From Chitinophagaceae bacterium (lineage in GTDB: Bacteria > Bacteroidota > Bacteroidia > Chitinophagales > Chitinophagaceae): a DNA stretch of 64,000 nucleotides. The stretch spans positions 37,501 through 101,500 of the forward strand of contig JAFKGR010000011.1 in assembly GCA_017307735.1 (NCBI GenBank), given 5' to 3'. How positions within the stretch are numbered: position 1 is the stretch's first letter; each line of letters starts with the position of its first letter. A model generated the notes under the pieces. That model was not told the DNA's origin and ran no database searches. It saw only the letters and a program-made list of their open reading frames with translations. Made by a program: the position numbers and the translations under genes. Positions 34,002 to 44,013 of the stretch are shown one piece after another.

Positions 34002-36350
34002 ATGAAAAGACCCTTATTCGTTTTTGCCTTCATACTCACCTGTCTGACAGGTTGGGCTCAGAAAAATGACAGCGCGGCCATCAGAAGAAAAGCTTTTGAA
34101 TCGTCCGTATTCTTTAATACAGATACCTTGACCAGCAATGATTATCTGTTAAAAATCGGTAAAGTACTACAAGTGCTGAACAGAGCGCCGGTCTTGTCAC
34201 AACCCAAAGAGACTGTTCTGTCAATTCAGGACAAGTTGAATAATGACGATACCATTCTCAATATTATCAAAGACAGGTTGTCGACCAGCGAACGGGCATT
34301 GCGCGTGAGAAACCTGGAAATGTATAATATCCTGCTGGCACAAATTCAGAAAAACACTCAGGGACTTTCCACACAACTCGACGAGTATGACAGTACCACG
34401 GATGCTTACCGTTCCGAAGTAGCGGCAATCGTAAAAGACACCTTACTTAGGAGGGTATTCAGGGATCCGGCATTGAGATCATCATTTCAATCACAGATCA
34501 ACGATTTACGAGGCAAATGGAAAAAAGCCGACAGTATTGTCAGGCAAATGAACCTGCTCATCAGCACCACCCAGGCTCATGCCTCCAACAATCTGATTGC
34601 CATCAATGAACTTCAGGTAAAAGCCAGCCAAATGACCGAAACAATTGGCTCCCGTGCCTTCGGAAAAGAGAGAAGGTATTTGTGGGAACAAAGAATTATC
34701 AACCCGCGGCCAAATGGACAAAGAAGATTCAACAATAACATAGAAAATGAAAGGAAGATTACACGGTACTACTTTTCCCACACTCATTTTAAAATAAACC
34801 TTTTGCTTTTATGCGGTATCATTTTCTTTCTTTGGGTCTTCTTTAATTTCAAAATACTGAAAAGGAAAAACCAGCTTTCGGCACTGGAGCAATTCCACTT
34901 CAGATATTTATATCCACTGCCTTTTTTCGCTTCATTCATTTTCATGTTGAATCTGGCGCCGCTTTTCGACCTCAATGCACCGGCAGTCTATACCGAATTT
35001 ATCGGATTGCTTCTTATGATCATTTTAACGGTTTCGTTTACACGAAGATTGCCTAAAAAAATATTTTATCTCTGGCTCTTTTTTATTGCGTTGTTCATCC
35101 TTTCCTTTTCGACTTACCTGAGGCTTCCGTTTTATCTGAACAGGTGGATATCATTTATTCTTAACTGCGCATCTTTCGTGCTTGGATTGTTTGCCTGGCT
35201 CAAATATCGCAAGGAATACAGCAATCGGAAACTATTGATTGCAACTGTTTTCTTATACATGGCGTTTAACTTCCTGGCAGTTGTCTCCAATTTGTTTGGC
35301 AGGGTAACTCTCATGCAAATCTTCAGCTCATCCTCTATTTTTCTGGTAATACAAACTGTGGCTTTAATCATTTTCGCCAGATCGGTTACGGAATCCGTCA
35401 TTTTACAAATCCAGAGAAGCAGGATGACGAAAGGATATTCACCTGCTTTCGACTTTTCAGCCATCCGGAAAGGTGTATTACGAATTGCTGTTTTCTGTTC
35501 CTTAATTATCTGGCTGATTGTATTCGCAACTAACTTAAATCTGTACAATATCATTTCACAAAAAATTGGCGAATCACTTTCGAAGCCCCGGGTTATAGGC
35601 AGTTTTTCATTCTCCCTCGGCGGGTTGTTGTTATTTCTGTTCATTATGTGGGCAGCCAATTTTCTTCAGAAATACATCGGTTATTTTTTTGGAGATGTGG
35701 GCGACGAAATGGCGATTAATAATAAATCACATCGTTCGAGGCTTCTGATCACGCGCCTTCTTCTGCTGGTGGGCGGGTTCCTGCTGGCTGTGGCCGCATC
35801 GGGGCTTCCTGTCGATCGGATCACAGTTATTTTAGGCGCGTTGGGCGTTGGTATCGGTTTAGGATTGCAGGGCATCGTCAATAACTTCGTTTCAGGAATC
35901 ATTCTCATTTTTGACAGAACTTTACGTATAGGCGATACTGTACAGATCGGTGATAAGAAAGGGCGGGTAAAAGAAATCAGTGTCCGGTCGAGCACCTTAA
36001 TGATTGAAGACGGCGCTGAAGTGATCATCCCCAATGGTGACATCCTTTCGCACAACATTGTCAACTGGACACTCAGCAGCAACAATGTCCGCCTTGATAT
36101 TGGTTTCACCATCGATCGTTTGGTATTGCCCGATACCATCAGGGAATGGTTTTCTGAAATTACCCAATCCATGAAAGAAACATTTGTTCCGAGAGAACCT
36201 GAAATCCTTGTCACCAATCTCACATCCCATTCCATGCAACTGAAAGCATATCTGTGGTGTACCGATGTATCCAAAACTGATCTGGCAAGAACGGAAGTAT
36301 TGACCGCTCTCTATAAAAAATTGCAGGGGCAGGGAATAAAAATCCTCTGA
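34002..36350 (+). CDS. Large MscS-family mechanosensitive channel
   Basis: 782 aa. Signal peptide (MKRPLFVFAFILTCLTGWAQ), a periplasmic coiled-coil region to about 260, then about ten membrane helices. The pore helix is at about 610-645 with the Gly/Ala-rich GALGVGIGLGLQGIVNNFVSG, followed by FDRTLRIGDTVQIGD and a C-terminal vestibule domain. The layout matches the large MscK/MscM-like branch. Opens on membrane tension to relieve osmotic shock. Confidence 0.93.
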   Translation: MKRPLFVFAFILTCLTGWAQKNDSAAIRRKAFESSVFFNTDTLTSNDYLLKIGKVLQVLNRAPVLSQPKETVLSIQDKLNNDDTILNIIKDRLSTSERALRVRNLEMYNILLAQIQKNTQGLSTQLDEYDSTTDAYRSEVAAIVKDTLLRRVFRDPALRSSFQSQINDLRGKWKKADSIVRQMNLLISTTQAHASNNLIAINELQVKASQMTETIGSRAFGKERRYLWEQRIINPRPNGQRRFNNNIENERKITRYYFSHTHFKINLLLLCGIIFFLWVFFNFKILKRKNQLSALEQFHFRYLYPLPFFASFIFMLNLAPLFDLNAPAVYTEFIGLLLMIILTVSFTRRLPKKIFYLWLFFIALFILSFSTYLRLPFYLNRWISFILNCASFVLGLFAWLKYRKEYSNRKLLIATVFLYMAFNFLAVVSNLFGRVTLMQIFSSSSIFLVIQTVALIIFARSVTESVILQIQRSRMTKGYSPAFDFSAIRKGVLRIAVFCSLIIWLIVFATNLNLYNIISQKIGESLSKPRVIGSFSFSLGGLLLFLFIMWAANFLQKYIGYFFGDVGDEMAINNKSHRSRLLITRLLLLVGGFLLAVAASGLPVDRITVILGALGVGIGLGLQGIVNNFVSGIILIFDRTLRIGDTVQIGDKKGRVKEISVRSSTLMIEDGAEVIIPNGDILSHNIVNWTLSSNNVRLDIGFTIDRLVLPDTIREWFSEITQSMKETFVPREPEILVTNLTSHSMQLKAYLWCTDVSKTDLARTEVLTALYKKLQGQGIKIL

Positions 36351-36499
36351 CCTTTTTTCTTAAAATCAAATATTGAAAAAGAATCTGCACGTAATCATTC
36401 AAAGAAAATAATCCGAAGCCTCCAAAAGGCAAATGATCCGCGGAAGATTTCAAAACACCTTCAAATATTTTACATTTACTCTCTCAAACACAAAAGTAA

Positions 36500-37729
36500 A
36501 TGGATGTAACGGTCCCGGCTACACGGAAAAATGTCATCTTCCTCGTACTCGTAGCTTCTTTCGGTTATTTTGTCGATATCTATGATCTGGTAGTCTTCTC
36601 CATAGTCAGGATCCAGAGTTTTCACGACATAGGAATTCCGGTGGATCAGATGCGCACCGGCGGAGAATATGTTCTCAATATGCAAATGGGCGGCCTTCTT
36701 ATCGGAGGTATCATCTGGGGAGTTATTGGCGATAAATTCGGAAGAATAAAAGTATTGTTCGGCTCCATTCTTCTCTACTCCATCGCCAACTTCGCCAATG
36801 CCTATACTACTAATCTGCACAGTTATGCATTCATCAGATTCATTGCAGGACTCGGACTGGCCGGTGAATTGGGCGCAGGTGTAACGCTTGTCAGCGAAAC
36901 CATGCACAAGGGAAAAAGAGGTTATGGTACCATGCTCATAGCCACTATCGGTGTATTGGGAGCTGTGGTGGCATTTTATGTCGCCGAACATTTTTCATGG
37001 CGCCGCGCTTATATCGTCGGAGGTGTTATCGGAATTGTATTGTTGTTGCTCAGACTTGGAACATTTGAATCAGGCATGTATAAAAGCACCATGACAAAAA
37101 ATATTTCCAAGGGGAAACTGAGTATGCTTTTCAACAACAAAGAACGCTTCTGGCGGTATGTTTACTGCCTTCTCATCGGTTTGCCCATTTGGTTTGTGGT
37201 CGGCATCTTTGTCACCCAGGCTCCGGAATTTGGAAAAGCTTTGCATGCCACGGAAACATTAAGTGCGGGCAAAGGGATCCTTTTTTCTTACCTTGGCATA
37301 TCCCTCGGCGACCTGCTCGCAGGATTGCTGGCGCAAATAACCAAATCCAGGAAACTGGCTGTATTTATTTTTCAGATAGGCATACTTGTTAGTTCTATCT
37401 GGTACCTCACCAGCACAGGAATCACTGATGAAAAATTTAAATGGCTTTCATTCTTCATGGGTTTGGGTGTTGGTTACTGGGCTACTTTCGTTACAATCGC
37501 ATCCGAGCAATTCGGAACCAACCTGAGATCAACAGTCACAACCACGGCCCCGAACTTTGTACGCGGTGCGTTAATCCCAAGTACATTTCTTTTTGAATTT
37601 TTTGTCAGCCGTTCAAACATTCTCACCGCCGGATTGATCATGATAATTTTACTTACAGCAATAGCGATTTTTGCACTCAGCCGCCTGAAAGAAAGTTTTG
37701 ACAAGGATCTGGATTATCTGGAAGTGTGA
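36500..37729 (+). CDS. MFS transporter, sugar-porter/metabolite-symporter type
   Basis: 409 aa, about 12 membrane helices. The loop 2-3 signature is GVIGDKFGRIKVLFGS, and IRFIAGLGLAGELGAGVTL corresponds to the helix 4 motif seen in metabolite:H+ symporters. Substrate cannot be told from sequence. No transporter-specific neighbours: MscS upstream, a restriction-modification pair downstream. Confidence 0.85.
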   Translation: MDVTVPATRKNVIFLVLVASFGYFVDIYDLVVFSIVRIQSFHDIGIPVDQMRTGGEYVLNMQMGGLLIGGIIWGVIGDKFGRIKVLFGSILLYSIANFANAYTTNLHSYAFIRFIAGLGLAGELGAGVTLVSETMHKGKRGYGTMLIATIGVLGAVVAFYVAEHFSWRRAYIVGGVIGIVLLLLRLGTFESGMYKSTMTKNISKGKLSMLFNNKERFWRYVYCLLIGLPIWFVVGIFVTQAPEFGKALHATETLSAGKGILFSYLGISLGDLLAGLLAQITKSRKLAVFIFQIGILVSSIWYLTSTGITDEKFKWLSFFMGLGVGYWATFVTIASEQFGTNLRSTVTTTAPNFVRGALIPSTFLFEFFVSRSNILTAGLIMIILLTAIAIFALSRLKESFDKDLDYLEV

Positions 37730-37748
37730 TATTTCAGTGAATTATAAA

Positions 37749-37865
37749 ATGGAATTCCTTGAAGTCAATAAAAGTTTAAATGAAGGATTTATTAATTATT
37801 TTTCTTTAGTTGATATCATAAGTAAAAAAAGATCAAAAAGGAAAATGATCAAAGTTGCCCAATAA
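37749..37865 (+). CDS. Possible 38-aa ORF upstream of the methyltransferase
   Basis: Starts MEFLEVNKSLNEGFINYF and ends with a basic tail KKRSKRKMIKVAQ. AT-rich like the restriction genes. No family recognised; may be a fragment. A GGAGG site at about 37,883 precedes an 11-codon frame MKMNSFKRIKK, which is unlikely to be a real gene. Confidence 0.2.
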   Translation: MEFLEVNKSLNEGFINYFSLVDIISKKRSKRKMIKVAQ

Positions 37866-37965
37866 GAATAACATTCAAATAAATGGAGGTAAATTATCAA
37901 TGAAAATGAACTCTTTCAAACGTATAAAAAAGTAACTTCGCACTATTACACTAACTAAAAAGAAG

Positions 37966-38934
37966 ATGGAAATTCAACAACCCTTGTTTAATTTTCTAAA
38001 TGGAACTATTGAATACGAGATCAAGAACGGTGATTGCATGAGTATTCTTAGAAAAGTCGAGAATGGAAAGTTTGATCTAATCCTTACTTCTCCTCCTTAC
38101 AATGTTGGGAAATCGTATGAAACAAAAACAAGTATAGAAAAATACCTCGAATCCCAAGAAGAAATCATTTATCAACTTATAAGAACTTTATCAGACAAGG
38201 GAAATCTATGTTGGCAAGTTGGAAATTATGTTGACAAGGGGGAGGTCTTCCCTCTCGATATTTATTATTATCAAATCTTCAAGAAGTACGGTTTGAAACT
38301 TCGTAACCGAATAGTATGGTATTTCGGACATGGTCTTCACGCAAAGAATCGGTTTAGCGGCCGATATGAAACCCTGCTCTGGTTCAGCAAAACCGACGAC
38401 TATATTTTCAATCTTGATAGTGTTAGGGTCCCTTCTAAATATCCCGGAAAGAAATATTTTAAAGGTCCCAAAAAAGGGCAGCTTTCTGGAAATCCATTGG
38501 GTAAAAATCCTGGAGATATTTGGGAAATTATTGAGCAGGATTGGGATAGTGCAATGTGGAATATACCGAATGTAAAATCAAATCATCCTGAAAAAACTGA
38601 ACACCCCTGTCAGTTCCCTATCGAATTGGTGGAAAGATGTGTATTAGCCCTATCTAACGAAGGGAGTTGGGTTCTCGATCCATTTACTGGCGTAGGTTCG
38701 ACAGTTATTGGAGCTATAAAAAACAACCGTAACGGCCTTGGAATTGAGAAAGAAAGTGAGTACTGCAAAATCGCGAACAAAAGGATTTCAGACTTTAAAG
38801 AGGGAAAATTAAAAGTTAGACCGATAGGTAAACCAATCCATAAACCCTCTGCTAAGGAAAAGATTGCACAAATCCCCAAAGAATGGACTGAGCTTTCCTT
38901 TGAAAACAATAACAGAATTACTAGTCATTTATGA
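37966..38934 (+). CDS. Type II DNA methyltransferase, SPPY type
   Basis: 322 aa. Motif IV LTSPPY at 41-45 precedes the AdoMet site DPFTGVGSTVIGAI near 240, the beta-class order. The form TSPPY favours N4-cytosine methylation, though N6-adenine is not excluded. Overlaps the downstream nuclease gene by 4 bp (ATGA), so it is the protective partner. The genes are AT-rich compared with flanking genes, which fits acquisition by transfer. Confidence 0.92.
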   Translation: MEIQQPLFNFLNGTIEYEIKNGDCMSILRKVENGKFDLILTSPPYNVGKSYETKTSIEKYLESQEEIIYQLIRTLSDKGNLCWQVGNYVDKGEVFPLDIYYYQIFKKYGLKLRNRIVWYFGHGLHAKNRFSGRYETLLWFSKTDDYIFNLDSVRVPSKYPGKKYFKGPKKGQLSGNPLGKNPGDIWEIIEQDWDSAMWNIPNVKSNHPEKTEHPCQFPIELVERCVLALSNEGSWVLDPFTGVGSTVIGAIKNNRNGLGIEKESEYCKIANKRISDFKEGKLKVRPIGKPIHKPSAKEKIAQIPKEWTELSFENNNRITSHL

Positions 38935-39545
38935 AAATAGCACAAAAATACTCACACCTTAATGGCGAAGAATATCTGATTGTTCACCATAAAAAACTTT
39001 ATCAAGAGATAAGAATAGTCATTGAGAGTATTAATGCCGACCGATTCAGAACGAAGGTGAGTAAAGAAATAAGAAAAGCTGGTAATACTCTTTTATCCCC
39101 GATTGAATTGAACCAGGCAATTAATTCTGAGTTCAACAAACTTGACTGGAAGGAAAGTCGATATAACTACTATATAACTCTCAATAGAGAACTTATGGAA
39201 AAAAGTATTAGGATGACTGCAAAAGAGCAAAGAGAATTTCTTATTGAAAATGGGGAGAAGGAACCAATTTATAGCTATAATCAAACCGATTTTGTAAAAG
39301 ACAAAATTGCTGTAGAAGTTCAATTCGGGAAATATGCCTTCGTAGCATTTGATTTATTTGTAAAGCACATGTTGTTCTATTCAGGAGGAGTGATAAATCT
39401 TGGGATCGAGATTTTACCTACAAAAAAAATGCAGGCACAAATGAGTAGCGGGGTAGCTTACTATGAAGGTGAAGTTTATAACGTAATGCGGCAAGGAAGG
39501 AACAGTCCACCGGTTCCTCTTTTGGTCTTGGGTATTGAACCATAA
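38931..39545 (+). CDS. BstYI-like type II restriction endonuclease
   Basis: 204 aa. From memory of the BstYI sequence the similarity is strong end to end: YSHLNGEEYL near the start, NQTDFVKDKIAVEVQFGKYA in the core and SSGVAYYEGEVYNVMRQGRN near the end. Catalytic residues would be D120, E129 and Q131, the E-x-Q variant shared with BglII and BstYI. Predicted target RGATCY. BstYI is from a thermophilic Geobacillus, so the family is spread by transfer. Confidence 0.9.
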   Translation: MKIAQKYSHLNGEEYLIVHHKKLYQEIRIVIESINADRFRTKVSKEIRKAGNTLLSPIELNQAINSEFNKLDWKESRYNYYITLNRELMEKSIRMTAKEQREFLIENGEKEPIYSYNQTDFVKDKIAVEVQFGKYAFVAFDLFVKHMLFYSGGVINLGIEILPTKKMQAQMSSGVAYYEGEVYNVMRQGRNSPPVPLLVLGIEP

Positions 39546-39684
39546 AAAAATACAATTCAAGTCTGCGAAATCCAACTACTTTCACCATAATTTAAATACT
39601 TAACAAGAAGAGTTAAATGATAACTGCTGTTTCGTAATCCTTCAGAGTCCTCGTTACAAAAAGTTATATCTATACTTTTGCTTT

Positions 39685-40641
39685 ATGCCCTTCTTCCGGG
39701 ATTCAACCTATAAAGCCCCACTATTATTAAGAAACGGGAATATTTCAACTATATATTGCGGAGCAATTAAAAAGACGAAATCACTTGATTACAGGCGTGA
39801 AAGGCTTCAGCTTCCCGACGGTGATTTTCTCCTGCTCGATTATCATCTTTCCAGTCCGCAAAAGGCTGTCATTCTATGCCACGGCCTGGAAGGAAACTCC
39901 AGAAGTCATTACAACAATACCTGTGCACAATACTTTTTGAAAAACGGATACTCCGTTTTTGCATGGAACAACCGGAGTTGCGGAGGGGAGATGAATCTTC
40001 TTCCCAAATTATATCATCACGGTTCGATTGAAGACCTGGAATTTGTAGTCGGGAATGTCATCAGGAGAGGATTTCAGGAAATTTATCTGATTGGATTTTC
40101 TTTGGGAGGCGCCCAGATATTGAGTTATTTCGGCAAAAGCAAAATTGACACCAGGGTGAAAGCGGCGGTTGCCGTGTCCACACCGATTCAGTTAAAATCG
40201 AGTGGAGAAAAAATTGAACATGGGTTTAATAAGTTGTATCAAAATCAGATGGTGAAAGGTTTGAAGAAAAAGATCATTGCCAAATCAATTGTTTTTCCTG
40301 ATTTGATTTCATCTTCCAATGCCGGTTCTATAAAAAATTTCAGAGATATCGTCACCTGTTTTCTGTCTCCGATCCATGGGTTTAAAAACCTTGAAGATTA
40401 TTACTATCGGGCATCGCCTGAAGAGAACCTGAAAAATATCCAGACCCCCGTTTTAATATTGAATGCACTCGATGATCCCATCATCGGCAAAGATGCCTAT
40501 CCGATAAAAGTTGCTGAAACAAGTCCGTATATTTTTTTAGAAACACCCCGGCACGGTGGCCATTGCGCGTTTGCCATTCTCAATTCACAGTACGCCTATC
40601 CGGAAATCCGTGCAATGAATTTTTTTGAGAAGTTTATTTAG
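39685..40641 (+). CDS. YheT-like alpha/beta hydrolase
   Basis: 318 aa. Fold features: HGLEGNSRSHYNN (oxyanion region), nucleophile elbow IGFSLGGAQ, acid in NALDDPIIG, and the histidine in HGGHCAFAI. The arrangement is that of the YheT/EMB8 family. Substrate unknown, perhaps an ester. Convergent with the rhodanese gene, overlapping its 3' end by 8 bp. Confidence 0.9.
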   Translation: MPFFRDSTYKAPLLLRNGNISTIYCGAIKKTKSLDYRRERLQLPDGDFLLLDYHLSSPQKAVILCHGLEGNSRSHYNNTCAQYFLKNGYSVFAWNNRSCGGEMNLLPKLYHHGSIEDLEFVVGNVIRRGFQEIYLIGFSLGGAQILSYFGKSKIDTRVKAAVAVSTPIQLKSSGEKIEHGFNKLYQNQMVKGLKKKIIAKSIVFPDLISSSNAGSIKNFRDIVTCFLSPIHGFKNLEDYYYRASPEENLKNIQTPVLILNALDDPIIGKDAYPIKVAETSPYIFLETPRHGGHCAFAILNSQYAYPEIRAMNFFEKFI

Positions 40642-40885
40642 TTCCGGTCTGATATTTTTTCCAACTGCCACCGGCCGTACTTTCAATGCCGTGTTGTTTC
40701 AGCAAGTCGTGGGCTTTGCCATTCCTCGTACCACCTCCGCAAACAACAATAATCGGTTCTTTGATTTTTTTAATCTCTCCAAGCCTCTTTTCCATTTCCG
40801 GAAAGGGAATATTAATGCTTCCTTCCGCATGCCCTTTTTCAAATTCAGGTGCATTGCGTACATCTATAATAACGGGTTCTTTCAT
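40634..40885 (-). CDS. Single-domain rhodanese
   Basis: 83 aa from the ATG at 40,885 (MKEPVIIDVRNAPEFEKGHA), chosen because the domain starts there; upstream codons overlap the next gene. Active-site loop VCGGGTRNGKA with C49. Transfers sulfane sulfur. It follows the MBL-rhodanese gene by 16 bp and probably works with it. Confidence 0.85.
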   Translation of the reverse strand: MKEPVIIDVRNAPEFEKGHAEGSINIPFPEMEKRLGEIKKIKEPIIVVCGGGTRNGKAHDLLKQHGIESTAGGSWKKYQTGTK

Positions 40886-40901
40886 TCTATTGCCTGAGGT
40901 T

Positions 40902-42233
40902 TTAAAAGGTAGTGATGGCCGTACCCAAATCATATACGTCCACAGATCCGTCGAGTACATTCTTAATAATGCTTACTCCTGCTGCACTACGGTAACCTGC
41001 GGCACAGTGCACCACCAGAGGCTTATCCAATGGAATTTCTTTGACACGCTCTCTCAGTTCAGGCAATGGAATAACCAATGCTTTTTCAAAAACTTTCCTG
41101 TCGGCCACTTCAGAATAATTACGTATATCCACAATTGTATATTTGTCCTCTTTTTTGCGGAATTCATCTACGTTCAGTTTATCAAATTTTCTTCCTTCCA
41201 CATGGTTGGCCACAAATACTTCTTTCACCTGAGATTCATATCCTATTCTCGCAATTTTGTCAATCAGGATGGTTGCTTCTTCTTTGGAAGGCACAATCAG
41301 ATAAAATAATTCTCCGGGAGCTATGATACTTCCCAGCCACGTTTCAAATCTTGTATCATCCATGAGATTAATGCTTCGCGACAGGCTTCCCTTCTTATAA
41401 ATTTCCTGCGGGCGGGTATCAATAACCACAATATTTTCGAGGGATAGCGGAAGGCCATTTTGAATCTGGATTTTTTCAATGCTGCTTTTGTAATCCGGAC
41501 CGCCGGCCCTGTTCAGTTCAACAGAATTGGTAAAATATTTTGGCACGAAAGGTTGTGTAGAAACCAGTTCTTTCACAAAATCATCTTCATTCATCGGTTG
41601 CAATGACCAGTTGGTAACTTTTTCAGCGCCTATGGTACTCAGATTCTGAACGCTTAATCCTCTCCCGCAAAGGCTTCCCGCACCATGGGTAGGATACACT
41701 TTTACATCATCAGCGAATTTCATTAGTTTATCTCTGAGCGAATGATACATATTGCGTGCGAGCTGATCCCTTGCTGCCGTTACTGCACCGGCTTTTTCTC
41801 TCAAATCAGGTCTTCCGCAATCACCGATAAACAAAGTATCGCCCGTAAAAACAGCCTGGGCTTTCCCGTTTTCATAAGCAGCAATGCTGATGCTGTCGGG
41901 TGAATGGCCGGGTGTATTCAATGCTTTTAGTTCCACTTCACCAAGCTGAATAACATCCCCGTCATCAAAGGTATGATGCGGATATTTGGCGGATAACAAT
42001 TTGCTTACATAAACCGTGGCACCGGTCGTGTGATGAATCTCTGCATGGGAGCTGAGAAAATCAGCATGAGGATGTGTCTCAATCACCGTAGTTATGATAG
42101 CCTGGTTCTGCTTTGCAAAATCATAGTAAGGCTGGGGATTTCGCTCGGGATCAATCAATGCCATTTTGCCGTTGCTGATAATGGCATAAGAATAATGAGC
42201 CAACCCCTTGTATTCGAATTGATGGATAATCAT
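40902..42233 (-). CDS. MBL-fold hydrolase fused to two rhodanese domains
   Basis: 443 aa. The N-terminal metallo-beta-lactamase domain has HPHADFLSSH (H54, H56, D58), GDTLFIGDCGRPDL and THGAGSLCG, the pattern of persulfide dioxygenases. The first rhodanese domain (about 255-355) lacks an obvious active-site cysteine; the second (about 365-443) has VVHCAAGYRSA. Likely oxidises or transfers persulfide sulfur in H2S detoxification. In an operon with a single rhodanese gene. Confidence 0.9.
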   Translation of the reverse strand: MIIHQFEYKGLAHYSYAIISNGKMALIDPERNPQPYYDFAKQNQAIITTVIETHPHADFLSSHAEIHHTTGATVYVSKLLSAKYPHHTFDDGDVIQLGEVELKALNTPGHSPDSISIAAYENGKAQAVFTGDTLFIGDCGRPDLREKAGAVTAARDQLARNMYHSLRDKLMKFADDVKVYPTHGAGSLCGRGLSVQNLSTIGAEKVTNWSLQPMNEDDFVKELVSTQPFVPKYFTNSVELNRAGGPDYKSSIEKIQIQNGLPLSLENIVVIDTRPQEIYKKGSLSRSINLMDDTRFETWLGSIIAPGELFYLIVPSKEEATILIDKIARIGYESQVKEVFVANHVEGRKFDKLNVDEFRKKEDKYTIVDIRNYSEVADRKVFEKALVIPLPELRERVKEIPLDKPLVVHCAAGYRSAAGVSIIKNVLDGSVDVYDLGTAITTF

Positions 42234-42573
42234 TTTTTATAATTTTCGCGTCAAAGTTAAAAATAAATTAATGCTTTAGCCTGCAAGGCATGTGGAACTA
42301 TCTATTTTATTCTCCGGTTTGTTTATTTCCATGAGCAAATTAAGGAAGCTATTTTTATAATCAATATTTCTCTAACCCGGGTAACAGCAATCAGATTCGA
42401 TTGGCAATTATCCTGAATATTAAAAAAAATAAAACAACCCGTCTGTCAAAAATTAACCGGAAAAAATCATCCCGGGCAACCCCTAAACCAGGATGCAGCA
42501 AACACCTTTAACGAAATCTAAAATCCTTGTTCACCCTCTTATCTCCCCTCAGAATAACATTACCTTTGCGGCA

Positions 42574-44013
42574 ATGCCTCAAACTGAATTTGAACCTGTC
42601 ATCGGATTGGAGATTCACGCACAATTGCAGACTGCAAGCAAAATGTTTTGTGGCGATGCCAACGTGTTTGGCGACGAACCAAACAGCCACGTCAGCACCA
42701 TCAGCCTGGCCCATCCCGGAACCCTTCCTGTCCTGAATAAAAAGGCAATTCATCTGGCAGTCAAACTCGGACTTGCACTCCACTGCAAAATCAACAGCCC
42801 GAATTATTTTGACCGCAAAAATTATTTCTATCCCGATCTGCCCAAAGGGTATCAAATCAGCCAACAGGCTATTCCCATTTGTTCTGAAGGATATATTCCG
42901 ATAGTGGTTGAAGGAAAAGAAAAACATATCCGGCTTAACAGGATCCATCTGGAAGAAGATGCCGGCAAAAGTATCCATGATGCAGATACTCTTTTTACCA
43001 ACATCGATCTCAACCGCGCCGGAGTGCCTCTGGTAGAAATGGTGACAGAACCTGTAATATCCTCTGCTGAAGAAGCCTATCAATGCCTTTCCATGGTGCG
43101 CCGGATACTCAGGCATTTGCAGGTTTGCGATGGCAATATGGAAGAAGGAAGCCTGCGATGCGATGCCAACATATCTGTCAGAGAAAAAGGTTCATTGCAA
43201 TTGGGTACAAAAGTTGAAATTAAAAATCTGAATTCCATCCGCAATCTGAAAAGAGCGTTGACGTTTGAAACGAAAAGGTTAGTGCAATTACTCAGTTCGG
43301 GGGAAGAAGTGCAACAGGAGACGCGGGGATTTGATGCGGTATCGGGCACAACTTATTCTCAACGCACCAAAGAAGAAGCCAACGATTACAGGTATTTTCC
43401 CGATCCTGATTTGCCTCCGGTTGTTATTTCAGAAGAAGCTATAGCAGCCATTCAAAAAGAAATAACCACTTTGCCTCACGAGACAGAAAAAGAAATGGTT
43501 GCAAAATATCATGTTTCACCAGAAGCCGCATCGATTATTTGTGAGGACGATATTTTGCTCCGCTATTTTGAAGAGATAAAAAACAAGAGTTCTCATTTGC
43601 AGGCCGTAACCAACTGGCTGATCGGCCCGGTAAAATCTTTTTTCAATGAGAATCCTTCAAACACTGAAGCCATTTCCACAAAAAAAATTCTTTCTTTGGC
43701 AAATTTAACCGGTGAAGGGCACGTGGCATTTGCAACGGCGGTTGCGAGGATTTTCCCTGAAGTTGTCCATTCAGATGAAGATGCCATGCAAATTGCAAAA
43801 CGGCTTAACCTGATTCAAAACAACGATTCGGATTTCCTGAACGACTGTGTGGAAAAGGCTTTAAATAACCTGCCGGACAAAGTTTTGGAATATAAAAAAG
43901 GAAAGAAAAACCTCATTGGCCTTTTTGCAGGCGAGGTGAAAAAAATCAGCAAAGGAAAAGCAGACATGAAAGCTGCCTTATCAATTATACAAGAAAAATT
44001 AAATAACGCATAA
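42574..44013 (+). CDS. gatB: Asp-tRNA(Asn)/Glu-tRNA(Gln) amidotransferase subunit B
   Basis: 479 aa from the ATG at 42,574 (MPQTEFEPVIGLEIHAQLQT), the family's usual N-terminus; 27 in-frame codons lie upstream and are unlikely to be translated. Features include MFCGDANVFG, FDRKNYFYPDLPKGYQISQQ and RCDANISVRE, with the GatB/YqeY domain at the C-terminus. Needed to make Gln-tRNA or Asn-tRNA by transamidation. The 42.24-42.57 kb interval before it shows no gene. It overlaps the next gene by one base (TAATG). Confidence 0.96.
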   Translation: MPQTEFEPVIGLEIHAQLQTASKMFCGDANVFGDEPNSHVSTISLAHPGTLPVLNKKAIHLAVKLGLALHCKINSPNYFDRKNYFYPDLPKGYQISQQAIPICSEGYIPIVVEGKEKHIRLNRIHLEEDAGKSIHDADTLFTNIDLNRAGVPLVEMVTEPVISSAEEAYQCLSMVRRILRHLQVCDGNMEEGSLRCDANISVREKGSLQLGTKVEIKNLNSIRNLKRALTFETKRLVQLLSSGEEVQQETRGFDAVSGTTYSQRTKEEANDYRYFPDPDLPPVVISEEAIAAIQKEITTLPHETEKEMVAKYHVSPEAASIICEDDILLRYFEEIKNKSSHLQAVTNWLIGPVKSFFNENPSNTEAISTKKILSLANLTGEGHVAFATAVARIFPEVVHSDEDAMQIAKRLNLIQNNDSDFLNDCVEKALNNLPDKVLEYKKGKKNLIGLFAGEVKKISKGKADMKAALSIIQEKLNNA

